Of a stretch of DNA of 64,000 bases, positions 27,214-35,271 are shown piece by piece; the stretch's first letter is position 1; the number at the start of each line of letters is the position of its first letter. The notes beneath the pieces are model-generated. The model did no database searches. It was not told where the DNA came from and saw only the letters and a program-made list of their open reading frames with translations. Position numbers and translations under genes: made by a program. Source of the DNA: Plantactinospora sp. BC1 (GTDB lineage Bacteria; Actinomycetota; Actinomycetes; Mycobacteriales; Micromonosporaceae); assembly GCF_003030345.1 (NCBI RefSeq), contig NZ_CP028158.1, forward strand, positions 248,001 to 312,000. Direction: 5' to 3'.

Positions 27214-28902
27214 TCAGCCCAGCACCAGCACCCCGTAGTAGTCGAGCCGGTCGACCGTCACCGACAGCCGGCCGTGCCGGCAGGACCAGGCCGGCACCCG
27301 CGACCCCGCGAAGTCGGGCGAGACCAGCGTGATCCGCCGGGGGCAGGACGGCAGCTCCACCCGTACGTCGACGCCGGTCTGCGGGATGATCCCCCGCTGG
27401 TAGTTGTGGTTGACCAGGTGCAGCGTCCGCGCCCCACTGCCGCGCTGCACCAGCAGGCTCGCCGCGACGTTGCCGGTGCCCACCCGGACCTGCTGCGCGG
27501 CGTGCGCGTTGCCGCGGTAGAGCGCCCGGTGCTCCCGGTAGAACCGGGTGTACGTCCGGAAGAAGCCGAGCATCCCGGACTGCTCCGCCGTCGGGCCGCC
27601 GATCGTGTCCTTGAGGTGGAAGGCCGGGAAGAGCCCGTTGGCGTACGCCTCGGCGCCGAAGATCTGCCAGTAGTCCCGCTTCTCCGCGAGCGGCAGGTTC
27701 TGGTAGTTGGTCATCATGTCGTTGGGCCAGTCGATGAAGACCGCCACCGGCACGTCACCGGCGATCTCGCGGTTGCGCTCCTTCAGGTAGCGGTAGTTGG
27801 CCTGCAACGACTTCGCCCCGTTGAGGTGCCCGTCGACCACCGGCACGTAGTCGGCGCCCCGGAAGTCGGGGGTCTGCTCGTCGGGGTTCCACGGATACAT
27901 CCCGACGCTGTTGAAGTCGACGTACGGCAGCAGCCCGTTCGAGCTGACCAGGAGGTGCCGGTCCGCGCTGTCCCGGGCGTACGCCCGCAGTTCGTCCACC
28001 AGCTCCTTCCAGTACCGCCGTAGGTAGCTGGCGGTGAAGGAGTGGTCGTCGGCGTACATCCGGTTGGCGGTGACCCGTCCCCACTCGGCGGCCATCGGGT
28101 TGCCGGGGTTGAGCGGGTCGAGGTGCCAGCCGCCCGCCCGCAGGTAGTCGCGGTAGTTGAAGTTGCCGGTCAGGTCGTCGGCGGGCACGTCGGGGCGGAC
28201 CAGGTTGTCGTCGGTCATCCCGAACCGGGACTTCCAGTCGGCGGCGGTGAAGGCCGGGTACTTCGCCAGCAGGTACCGGTTGAAGTCGGCGATGGCGTGG
28301 TCGTCGAAGCCCTCGTTGCCGTTGAAGCCGTACTTCTGCCCGCCGCTGAACCCGGCGTTGACCTCGTCGAGGTTGATCCCGTCCACGCCGCCGTCGATCT
28401 GGATCTTCGCCCAGTCGAGCAGGTAGTCCCGGTACCTCGGATTGAAGATGTTGCCCCGGCGGGCCGGGTCGGGGAAGCCGAACTCGTCGTGCGGTACCGG
28501 ATTGTTCTCCGCGTCCCGGGTCGACATGTCGTCGAAGATCTCGGTGCTGGCGAAGTCGTGCGGGAAGATGACGCTGGCCGTCCCGCTGCCCATGAAGGTG
28601 ATGCCCCTGGCGTGGTAGCGCCGGATCTGCTCGAAGTTGTAGTCGGCCGCCTCGTCGCCGTTGCTGGACCACTTCCCGATGGCCCGGATGGTGACGTCGG
28701 GGACGAGTTCGTAGACCTGCGGGTCCTCCTCGTGCACGTCGGACTGGCTGAAGCCGAAGACGGCGAAGTCCGCCGCCCGGGCGTCGCGGCCAGCCGGGGG
28801 CCCGGAGCCGGCCGGTGCGGCCGCGGCGGGCGGCACCGGCAGCATCACCGCGAGTACGACGGCGCAGAGTGCCCGGTGTGGTGTTCCGGATCGCCGTGGC
28901 AT
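27214..28902 (-). CDS. Secreted TIM-barrel glycosidase-like protein, family uncertain
   Basis: This 562-residue protein has a signal peptide (about 1-28, PPAAAA). The body reads like a TIM-barrel glycoside hydrolase: a putative catalytic strand DGINLDEVNAGF near residue 175, further acidic/aromatic motifs, and a C-terminal beta-sandwich (about 480-562). It resembles GH66-like or unclassified glycosyl-hydrolase-like proteins rather than a family I can name firmly. The ATG at 28902 follows GGAGG. Its location between the two pectin-lyase clusters suggests a plant-polysaccharide substrate, but that is only context. If the acid in INLDEV is the nucleophile or acid/base, the partner residue is not obvious to me. 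Confidence 0.6.
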   Translation of the reverse strand: MPRRSGTPHRALCAVVLAVMLPVPPAAAAPAGSGPPAGRDARAADFAVFGFSQSDVHEEDPQVYELVPDVTIRAIGKWSSNGDEAADYNFEQIRRYHARGITFMGSGTASVIFPHDFASTEIFDDMSTRDAENNPVPHDEFGFPDPARRGNIFNPRYRDYLLDWAKIQIDGGVDGINLDEVNAGFSGGQKYGFNGNEGFDDHAIADFNRYLLAKYPAFTAADWKSRFGMTDDNLVRPDVPADDLTGNFNYRDYLRAGGWHLDPLNPGNPMAAEWGRVTANRMYADDHSFTASYLRRYWKELVDELRAYARDSADRHLLVSSNGLLPYVDFNSVGMYPWNPDEQTPDFRGADYVPVVDGHLNGAKSLQANYRYLKERNREIAGDVPVAVFIDWPNDMMTNYQNLPLAEKRDYWQIFGAEAYANGLFPAFHLKDTIGGPTAEQSGMLGFFRTYTRFYREHRALYRGNAHAAQQVRVGTGNVAASLLVQRGSGARTLHLVNHNYQRGIIPQTGVDVRVELPSCPRRITLVSPDFAGSRVPAWSCRHGRLSVTVDRLDYYGVLVLG

Positions 28903-28995
28903 CGCGTTCCTCCGGTGGCCAGCATTCCCGCGTCCTCCGCCGGCCGGGTGCCGCGCTGCCGCCGGCAGGGCACCGCGAGCATATGCCCGGAGTAC

Positions 28996-29017
28996 CAATA
29001 TAGAAAGCTGTCTATTG
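28996..29017 (-). promoter_or_regulatory. A+T-rich imperfect palindrome upstream of the TIM-barrel gene
   Basis: CAATA...TATTG flank a 22-bp imperfect palindrome, the most A+T-rich spot nearby, about 95 bp upstream of the start at 28902 and overlapping the end of the M23 gene. It could be a promoter or operator; no clean -35/-10 pair is visible. Confidence 0.25.
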
Positions 29018-29662
29018 CGGGCAGTTGCCGCTGGTCCGGGTGACCGTGTATTCGGTGTCGTCGTGGGTGATGCCGGACGGCTCGCCGTCGAAGTACGCCT
29101 CGACCTTCTGCCAGCCCTGCCGCTGCTCGTAGTGCAGGTGCGGCGCGCCGGAGTTGCCGGTGCTGCCGACCCGTCCGATCTGCTCGCCCTGTTCGACCCG
29201 CTGACCGACCTCGACCAGCGGTGGTTCGAGCAGGTGCAGGTACTGCGTCTCCCACTTGCCGCCGTGGTCGATCTTCACCCAGTAGCCGCCGCCCCGGCCG
29301 CGCGGACCGTCCGGGTTCTCCGGGGTACGGCCGCCAAGCGAACCGTTGATCCCGGCGACCGTGACCCGACCGCCGTACGACGCGAGCACCGGCCGCCCCC
29401 ACGCCTCGCCCTCGGTCGGGAAGAGGTCGACGTCGTAGTCGTCGTGCCCGGGATAGGTGCCGAGTTGCCACGCCTCGCCGCAGGCCACCGGCAGTTGGAA
29501 GAGCGGGCGCGGACCGGGTGGCCAGAGCAGCACCGCGGCGATCACGGCCACCGCGAGCACGACCACGGCCGACCCGATCGCGGTGATGGTCAACAGGATC
29601 CTGGTGGTACGGCTCCGTGGGCGGCGCCGGGCGCGGCGTCTGGTCGGCTGGCCGGTCGTCAC
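29012..29662 (-). CDS. M23 (LytM-type) peptidase domain protein with N-terminal membrane anchor
   Basis: This roughly 216-residue protein has an arginine-rich start, one transmembrane segment (about 20-45) and an extracytoplasmic M23 domain. Zinc-site motifs are recognisable as HDDYDVD, YLHL and the HLHYE signature (HxH) near residue 175. M23 peptidases cut peptidoglycan cross-bridges or act as amidase activators; the first motif is atypical (usually HxGxD), so activity is uncertain. The start is doubtful: the frame extends upstream to an ATG at 29758, but that stretch overlaps the PL1 promoter/operator, so the GTG at 29662 is preferred despite a weak ribosome-binding site. Confidence 0.7.
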   Translation of the reverse strand: MTTGQPTRRRARRRPRSRTTRILLTITAIGSAVVVLAVAVIAAVLLWPPGPRPLFQLPVACGEAWQLGTYPGHDDYDVDLFPTEGEAWGRPVLASYGGRVTVAGINGSLGGRTPENPDGPRGRGGGYWVKIDHGGKWETQYLHLLEPPLVEVGQRVEQGEQIGRVGSTGNSGAPHLHYEQRQGWQKVEAYFDGEPSGITHDDTEYTVTRTSGNCPQ

Positions 29663-30034
29663 CGCCCCGAGGATGGCAGACGACGGCAACCCGCCGGCCG
29701 GCGGGTACCCGGCAGGGGAGTTTGTTTCATCGATTGATTTAATCCGGCGGGGTGCCATAGCCTCGCAGGTGCATCGAGGCGGATCGGTGGCGGGCAACCA
29801 CCTCTCCGTCAGCTCGTCGCCCGTCCGGGCCGGCGACGGCTACCCAGCCCCACGATGACGGCCGACAGGATCCTGATCTTCGGCTCCCACCGTCGCGAAC
29901 CCGCGTACCGGGACGGCCGCCGTCGCGACCCGGCATCAAATCAGACCAACCCTGGCCCCCGTCGGCGACGCTCCCGATCGGCGATGCGTCGCACCCCACC
30001 CGACCGGCCATCCTGTGAGCAGAGAGGATAGTCG
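29663..30034. other. 372-bp region upstream of the PL1 pectate lyase gene
   Basis: It holds the operator box and promoter at 29717-29763 and then an approximately 265-nt untranslated leader for the PL1 gene. The leader is rich in GTCGCG/CCGCGAC-type inverted repeats around 29890-29970 that could fold, but I see no recognised riboswitch. Confidence 0.5.
29717..29763 (+). promoter_or_regulatory. Promoter with conserved operator box for the PL1 pectate lyase
   Basis: The box GAGTTTGTTTCATCGATTGA (29718-29737) differs by one base from the one at 4623. It again overlaps the -35 (TTGATT, 29734-29739), followed by an 18-bp spacer and -10 TAGCCT (29758-29763). Both the offset of box to -35 (16 bp) and the -35/-10 spacing equal those upstream of the importer operon. 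The box would sit inside the coding sequence if the M23 gene used its longest frame, which supports the shorter M23 start. Confidence 0.6.
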
Positions 30035-31516
30035 ATGTCCCAGAGGATTGCGCCGGTGCTCCGGCGTGTGCTGGCGGCGGGCGTGGCGGCCCTGACGGTG
30101 CCCGCCGTCGTGGTGGCGGTGTCGGCGCTGCCGTCCCGGGCGGCCGAGGCACCCGCGCACGGCGGTGTCTACACCCTCGCGGTCGGCGCGTCCGGCAAGT
30201 GCCTGGAGGTGGTGAACGGTTCGGTCGACAACGGTGCGCTGGTGCAGCAGGCGTCGTGCTCGGCGTCGGCGCGTCAGCAGTGGCGGGTGGTGTCGTCCGG
30301 GGGGCGGTTCACCCTGGTGAACGTCGGCAGTACCCGCTGCCTGGACGTGCCGTCGGGCTCGGCGGTGTCCGGGCTGCGGTTGCAGCAGTGGGGCTGCGGC
30401 GACGGTACGAAGGTGAACCAGGGGTGGTCCTTCGCGGCCTCGTCGGCGGCCGGAAAATACCGGATCACGAGTGCGGCGAGTGGACTGTGCGTCAGCGACC
30501 GGGACGGCGCGGCGGCGGACGGCAACCCGGTCGTCCAGGAGACCTGCGCGGACGTGGCCCGGATGCAGTGGGCCTTCGACCGGGTCGGCGGCACTCCCGA
30601 CCCGACGCCGACCGGCGGCGGACGGAACTGGTCGAACACGGCCGACGGCTTCGCGCAGGGCACCACCGGCGGGGCCGGCGGACAGACCGTCACCGTCAAC
30701 ACCCAGGCACAACTCAACCAGTACGTCACCGCGAGCGCCCCGTACGTGATCCGGGTCGCCGGCACCATCACCATCAGTCCCAAGGGCACCGAGCTGCGGG
30801 TCGCCTCCAACAAGACCATCATCGGGGTCGGCACCAGCGGACACATCGTCGGCGGCGGCTTCTTCCTCGGCGCCGGGGTCAGCAACGTGATCATCCGCAA
30901 CCTGACCATCCGCGACACCCTGATGCCCGACGACGACCCGGACGACGACGCGTACGACTACGACGCCATCCAGATGGACACCGCGAACCGGATCTGGATC
31001 GACCACAACCGGCTGTCCCGGATGAACGACGGCCTGATCGACAGCCGCAAGGACACCACCAACCTGACCGTCTCGTGGAACCACCTGGTCGACAACAACA
31101 AGACGTTCGGGATCGGCTGGACCGACAACGTCACCGCCCGGATCACCATCCACCACAACTGGTTCCAGAACACCCGGACCCGCAACCCGAGCGCGGACAA
31201 CATCGCCTACTGCCACCTCTACAACAACTACCTCCAGAACACCTCCTCGTACGGCAACTACATCCGGGGCCTGACCAAGGGGGTGGTCGAGAACAGCTAC
31301 TTCGAGAACAGCCGCAACCCGTACTACGTCGAGGCCGGTGAGCTGGTCAACCGGGGCAACGTCCTGGTGAACAGCCCCTGGGACTCCGGCAAGGTCACCT
31401 CGAAGGGGTCGGCGTTCAACCCGAGCAGCTTCTACTCGTACACCCTCGACCCGGCTGCCGGGCTGCCCGCGCTGCTGCGCACGTACGCCGGGCCGCAGTC
31501 GAACATCGGCACCTGA
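30035..31516 (+). CDS. Secreted pectate lyase, PL1, with N-terminal ricin-type lectin domain
   Basis: This 493-residue enzyme has a signal peptide (1-36). A ricin B-type beta-trefoil covers about 43-185, with three cysteine-containing QxW repeats. A short Pro/Thr linker leads to a PL1 beta-helix domain (about 205-450). PL1 signatures are present: WIDHN at 321-325, the VSWNH calcium-site region near 347, and HHNWFQNTRTRNPS near 373-387 with the catalytic arginine. It should depolymerise polygalacturonate outside the cell. A GAGAGGA site precedes the ATG. The promoter at 29717 carries the same operator box as the importer operon at 4.6 kb, so lyase and uptake should be co-induced. Confidence 0.92.
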   Translation: MSQRIAPVLRRVLAAGVAALTVPAVVVAVSALPSRAAEAPAHGGVYTLAVGASGKCLEVVNGSVDNGALVQQASCSASARQQWRVVSSGGRFTLVNVGSTRCLDVPSGSAVSGLRLQQWGCGDGTKVNQGWSFAASSAAGKYRITSAASGLCVSDRDGAAADGNPVVQETCADVARMQWAFDRVGGTPDPTPTGGGRNWSNTADGFAQGTTGGAGGQTVTVNTQAQLNQYVTASAPYVIRVAGTITISPKGTELRVASNKTIIGVGTSGHIVGGGFFLGAGVSNVIIRNLTIRDTLMPDDDPDDDAYDYDAIQMDTANRIWIDHNRLSRMNDGLIDSRKDTTNLTVSWNHLVDNNKTFGIGWTDNVTARITIHHNWFQNTRTRNPSADNIAYCHLYNNYLQNTSSYGNYIRGLTKGVVENSYFENSRNPYYVEAGELVNRGNVLVNSPWDSGKVTSKGSAFNPSSFYSYTLDPAAGLPALLRTYAGPQSNIGT

Positions 31517-31536
31517 TCCAGCCGACCCGAGCGGCC

Positions 31537-31565
31537 GGCCCCGCCCCGCGGCCCGGGGCGGGGCC
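31537..31565 (+). terminator. Terminator of the PL1 gene
   Basis: A perfect 12-bp stem (GGCCCCGCCCCG / CGGGGCGGGGCC) with a 5-nt loop lies 20 bp after the stop codon. Confidence 0.7.
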
Positions 31566-31575
31566 GACCCCGCCT

Positions 31576-31604
31576 TTGCTCTCCGGGCCGGCATGACCTA
31601 TGGT
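31576..31604 (+). promoter_or_regulatory. Candidate promoter directly ahead of a rho-independent hairpin
   Basis: TTGCTC (31576-31581) and TATGGT (31599-31604) are spaced 17 bp apart. Transcription would start near 31611, only a few bases before the hairpin and T5 run at 31615-31658, giving a leader of about 45 nt. The NUDIX gene begins at 31717. Confidence 0.4.
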
Positions 31605-31614
31605 TCCTATTCGA

Positions 31615-31658
31615 TGTAGCCGACTCCTTCCCCCGTGGGAGCCGGCTACATCCTTTTT
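31615..31658 (+). terminator. Hairpin with T5 tail: terminator or attenuator before the NUDIX gene
   Basis: A 13-bp stem with one mismatch (TGTAGCCGACTCC / GGAGCCGGCTACA) closes a loop and is followed by TCCTTTTT. It is the most classical intrinsic terminator in the window. It could be a second terminator for PL1 or an attenuator controlling the NUDIX gene. Confidence 0.6.
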
Positions 31659-31716
31659 CCGAGACCGTCACCCGGCCCGGCCGGGGAGCCGGACCGCCCG
31701 GACGGGGGACCCGACC

Positions 31717-32169
31717 ATGCCGGAGAGCACCCCCGCCCGGCCCCGGGCCTCCGCCGGTGCGCTGATCGTCGACACCGACGGCCGGATCCTGCTGGTCGAC
31801 CCGACGTACAAACCGTTCTGGAACCTGCCGGGCGGCGCCGTCGACACCGGCGAGACACCCCGGGCGGCCTGCTGCCGGGAGTTGCGAGAGGAACTCGGGC
31901 TCGATCTCCCGGTCGGTCCGCCGCTCGTGGTCGCCTGGACGGCGAACGGCCCGGACGGACAGCTCTTCTTCGTCTTCGACGGCGGCGTGCTGTCGCCGGA
32001 GCAGCGGGCGGCGATCGTGCTGCCTCCCGGAGAACTCGCCGGGTACGCCTTCGTCCCGCCGGCCGAGGCCCGGGCGCTGCTCGCCGAGCCCCGCCGGGCC
32101 CTGCTGGCCGAGGTGCTGCGGGCCCGTGCCGACGGTCAGACCCGCTACCTGGAGCTGGCCGGGGCCTGA
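31717..32169 (+). CDS. NUDIX hydrolase
   Basis: This 150-residue protein should hydrolyse a nucleoside diphosphate linked to another moiety. The NUDIX box is complete as GGAVDTGETPRAACCRELRE followed by ELGL, around residues 46-69, with the catalytic REL-EE glutamates. No extra domain is present, so the substrate (dNTP, ADP-ribose or other) cannot be told. GGGGGAC precedes the ATG. It stands between the PL1 gene and the FAH-family gene on the same strand but with a hairpin upstream and a pentanucleotide repeat downstream, so it is probably its own unit. Confidence 0.88.
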   Translation: MPESTPARPRASAGALIVDTDGRILLVDPTYKPFWNLPGGAVDTGETPRAACCRELREELGLDLPVGPPLVVAWTANGPDGQLFFVFDGGVLSPEQRAAIVLPPGELAGYAFVPPAEARALLAEPRRALLAEVLRARADGQTRYLELAGA

Positions 32170-32180
32170 GTCGACGGTCC

Positions 32181-32204
32181 CGCCCCGCCCCGCCCCGCCC
32201 CGCC
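32181..32204. repeat. CGCCC pentanucleotide tandem repeat
   Basis: About 4.8 copies of CGCCC directly follow the NUDIX gene. It is a simple slippage-type repeat with no visible function. Confidence 0.7.
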
Positions 32205-32331
32205 GCGTCGAGTTCGATCTTCGGGCGCTCCGGCGGTATCGTTGCACGCCGCACCCCTGCTCATGTTCCGGGCCGCCGCCGACGGCATCCGTCCCGAGCC
32301 GAGTGGTCCCTCGTCACCCTGGGAGTCGCTC

Positions 32332-33534
32332 GTGACCCTGCCACCGCCCGAGACGACCGCCGACTGGTTTGGGACCGCCGCCGCCGCGCTGCCCGAGGAC
32401 GCCGAGCAGAGCGTCCTGGTCGGCCGGATCTGGGATCCCGCCGTCGGCGGACCGTCGCCCGTGCTGGTCCGCGACGGCGACGTCTTCGACCTCAGCGCCG
32501 AGTTCGCCACCGTGCGGGACATCTGCGAGCTGCCGGAACCCGCCGCCGTGGTCGCCGGGCTCGCCGGCCGGCGGGTCGGTGCCTTCGCCGAGCTGCTGGC
32601 CAACACGGGCCGGGCCGACCGGGACCGCGACCGGCCCTGGCTGCTGGCACCGGTCGACCTCCAGGCGCTCAAGGCCGCCGGGGTGACCTTCGCGGTCTCG
32701 CTGCTGGAGCGGGTCATCGAGGAACGGGCCCGGGGCGACCTGGGGCGCGCGGCGGAGATCCGGCAGCGGCTGCTCGCCGAGGTGGGCACCGAGCTGGCGG
32801 AGCTGACCCCGGGGTCCGAGCAGGCGGCGCGGTTGAAGGAACTGCTGGTCGCCGAGGGAGTCTGGAGCCAGTACCTCGAGGTGGGGATCGGGCCGGACGC
32901 CGAGATCTTCACCAAGGGGCAGGTCCTCTCCGCCGTCGGTACCGCCGAACCCGTCGGCGTACTCGCCGCGTCGACCTGGAACAACCCCGAGCCGGAGGTG
33001 GCGCTGCTGGTCGCGTCGACCGGGCGGATCGTCGGGGCGACCCTCGGCAACGACGTGAACCTGCGGGACGTCGAGGGTCGCTCCGCGCTCCTGCTGCCGA
33101 AGGCGAAGGACAACAACGCCTCGTGTGCGCTCGGCCCGCTGGTCCGGCTCTTCGACGACCGGTTCGACCTGGACCGGGTACGCGGGCTCGAGCTGGCGCT
33201 GGAGATCGAGGGCGCGGACGGCTTCCGGCTCGACGGCGTCTCGGAGATGTCGCGGATGTCGCGCGACCCGGCGGAGCTGGTACGGCAGATGCTCGGCCGG
33301 CACCACCAGTACCCGGACGGTGCGGTACTGATGCTCGGCACCATGTTCGCGCCGATCCAGGACCGGGACCGCCCGGGGGAGGGCTTCACGCACAGGGTCG
33401 ACGACGTGGTCCGGATCAGCTCCGCCCCGCTCGGCACCCTGGTCAACCGGGTCCGGCACAGCGAGGAGTGCGAGCCCTGGAACTTCGGCATCCGCGACCT
33501 GATGGCCAACCTGGCCGGGCGGGGACTGCTCTGA
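32332..33534 (+). CDS. Fumarylacetoacetate-hydrolase family protein, probable 2-keto-3-deoxy-sugar-acid dehydratase
   Basis: This 400-residue cytoplasmic protein has a C-terminal FAH-type domain with metal-binding signatures: ASTWNNPEPEVALLV near residue 215, GATLGNDVNLRDVEGRSALL near 240 and the KAKDNNASCALGP lysine/acid region near 262. Length and the N-terminal extension resemble the XylX type, in which the enzyme dehydrates 2-keto-3-deoxy-pentonate to 2-ketoglutarate semialdehyde. Paired with the IlvD/Edd dehydratase at the left edge, this would give two steps of a non-phosphorylating sugar-acid pathway. The GTG at 32332 is chosen for the GGGAG 7 bp upstream. Substrate assignment is inference. 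Confidence 0.75.
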   Translation: MTLPPPETTADWFGTAAAALPEDAEQSVLVGRIWDPAVGGPSPVLVRDGDVFDLSAEFATVRDICELPEPAAVVAGLAGRRVGAFAELLANTGRADRDRDRPWLLAPVDLQALKAAGVTFAVSLLERVIEERARGDLGRAAEIRQRLLAEVGTELAELTPGSEQAARLKELLVAEGVWSQYLEVGIGPDAEIFTKGQVLSAVGTAEPVGVLAASTWNNPEPEVALLVASTGRIVGATLGNDVNLRDVEGRSALLLPKAKDNNASCALGPLVRLFDDRFDLDRVRGLELALEIEGADGFRLDGVSEMSRMSRDPAELVRQMLGRHHQYPDGAVLMLGTMFAPIQDRDRPGEGFTHRVDDVVRISSAPLGTLVNRVRHSEECEPWNFGIRDLMANLAGRGLL

Positions 33535-33540
33535 ACCGGG

Positions 33541-33585
33541 CCGGGGCCCGGTGCGGAGGCTGCTCGCCGCCACACCGGGCCCCGG
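33541..33585. terminator. Bidirectional terminator between FAH-family and CE15 genes
   Basis: A perfect 13-bp inverted repeat (CCGGGGCCCGGTG / CACCGGGCCCCGG) begins 7 bp after the FAH-family stop and ends 19 bp before the stop of the convergent CE15 gene. Confidence 0.7.
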
Positions 33586-33603
33586 GACGATCGCTGGGGC
33601 GAA

Positions 33604-35271
33604 CTATCCGGCCGAACAGGTGGGACTCATCCCCGTCCCGGAACCCGACCCCTGGAAGCCGAACTCGGTCGACTGGCCGGCGGCGATCGAGCCGTTGAAA
33701 CTGACGTTGCTGAACTGCACCGCACCGGTGTTCCCGCTGCGGTTGGCGTTCCAGACGTTCGTGACACTGGCCCCCGACGGCAGGGTCATCGAGACCGTCC
33801 AGCCGTTGACCGGCGCGGAACCGGCGGTGACCCGTACCGTGGCGACGAATCCGCCCGTCCACTGGTTGAGCGACACCGTCGCCGAGCAGGCTCCGCTGAC
33901 CGGCGGGGTGGTCGGCGGCCGCGTGGTGGGCGGGGTGGTGACCGGCGGCGTGGTCGGCCCACCGGTCGGCGGCGTGGTGGGCGTCGTGCCCGGACCGTCG
34001 GTCAGGGTCGGGGTCTGCCAGTCCCGCCACTCGGCCAGGTTGCCCGCCTTCCGGCTGGAGATCCGCATCGTACCGGCGGCGTTGCCCGTCTTCAGCAGGA
34101 ACTTCTGGAGGTTCTGCTGGAGCGGGGTACGCCACTCGGACCGGACGGCGCAGTGCGTGCCGTCCTGGACGTCGGACCAGTAGGTGATGTTGTCGCCGGC
34201 CCCGAGTGCCTTGTAGACCTCGGCACCGCCCAGCGCCGCCACGCTGCCGGAGCGGGCGCCCAGCCAGTCGACGTGCGGGTTGTCCATGATGAACAGGCCG
34301 CGCGGCGCCACCATCCCCACCATCTGGTGGGTGTCGACCGGCAGGCTGTTCGGGTTGCCGGTGAAGGAGCTGAACGCGTCACCCAGCCACGGCTGCTCGC
34401 CGTACGCACTGCTCAGCGGCTGTGCCCCACTCTCGGTGGCGATCGAGCGGAAGGCGCCGACGCCGCCGCTGCCGGACTCGATCGGCATGGTCAGCGCGAT
34501 GCGCTGGTCGAAGACGCCGATGGTGAAGGCGCCCTTGCCGTACCGGGAGCAGCCGGTCACCCCCATGGCGTCGGCCCGGAGGATGTTGCCGCCGGAGGAC
34601 TCGATCACGTCGATGATCCGGCTCACGCCCCAGGCCCAGGCCATCAGGATGCCGGTACTGCTGGACGCGCCGTAGATGCTGTAGAAGGCGCCCTGCTTGT
34701 TGTTCCGCGGGGTGCCCTCCCGGCCCACGGCCAGCGGGTCGAAGCTGATGGTGGCGACCCCGGCGGAGCGGATGGTGGAGGTGTCGGCGCCGAGCCCGCC
34801 CACCACGACGACGGCCGGGAAGGGGCCGGTGCCGCTGGGCAGTTGGACGCCGGCCGAGAAGCTCGCGCTGCGGCCCTGGTCGGAGACGTTCACCGTGATG
34901 CTGGAGCTCGACACCGTCCCGGTGACGGTGGCCGGCTTCGCGGGTTTCTGGCCGTAGACGTGCCGCTCCGCGAGCTCCCTGGTCTCGGCCCGCCGGCAAC
35001 GCCAGTCGGCCTTGCTGGTGATCCGGGTACCGTCCATCTTCCGGAACGGGTCGGGAAGCCGGGAGTTGGATGTCGAGGACCCCGAGCCGGGTACGGGACA
35101 GTCGGCGCCCTCGTCCTCGACGCCAGAGGCGGCCACGACGACGTCGGCGGCGGCCTCGGCGGTGGTTGTCGTTCTCGCTACTACAGTTACCGTTCCGACG
35201 ACCGCGAGCGCCGCTACCGCCAGCGTGACGACCGTCGAGCGGAGGCTAGAGCAGCCCGAGTTGGTGGCCAC
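33604..35271 (-). CDS. Secreted CE15 glucuronoyl methylesterase-like enzyme with C-terminal CBM2
   Basis: This 555-residue secreted protein has a signal/anchor region (about 10-42). A CE15 alpha/beta-hydrolase domain spans about 70-415. The CE15 nucleophile motif GCSRYGKGA places Ser242, the acid E265 is in MPIESG, and the histidine H373 is in DGTHC. A Thr/Pro linker (about 425-457) leads to a CBM2 cellulose/xylan-binding domain (460-555) with its conserved Trp. CE15 enzymes cleave ester bonds between glucuronic acid of glucuronoxylan and lignin. The GTG start follows GAAGGAGAG. The promoter region carries a GTTTCA/TGAAAC inverted repeat whose core resembles the box of the pectin genes. Confidence 0.9.
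   Translation of the reverse strand: MATNSGCSSLRSTVVTLAVAALAVVGTVTVVARTTTTAEAAADVVVAASGVEDEGADCPVPGSGSSTSNSRLPDPFRKMDGTRITSKADWRCRRAETRELAERHVYGQKPAKPATVTGTVSSSSITVNVSDQGRSASFSAGVQLPSGTGPFPAVVVVGGLGADTSTIRSAGVATISFDPLAVGREGTPRNNKQGAFYSIYGASSSTGILMAWAWGVSRIIDVIESSGGNILRADAMGVTGCSRYGKGAFTIGVFDQRIALTMPIESGSGGVGAFRSIATESGAQPLSSAYGEQPWLGDAFSSFTGNPNSLPVDTHQMVGMVAPRGLFIMDNPHVDWLGARSGSVAALGGAEVYKALGAGDNITYWSDVQDGTHCAVRSEWRTPLQQNLQKFLLKTGNAAGTMRISSRKAGNLAEWRDWQTPTLTDGPGTTPTTPPTGGPTTPPVTTPPTTRPPTTPPVSGACSATVSLNQWTGGFVATVRVTAGSAPVNGWTVSMTLPSGASVTNVWNANRSGNTGAVQFSNVSFNGSIAAGQSTEFGFQGSGSGTGMSPTCSAG

Noticed and set aside
29663-29758. N-terminal extension of the M23 peptidase starting at ATG 29758
   Set aside because: It overlaps the conserved operator/promoter for the PL1 gene and lacks a ribosome-binding site.
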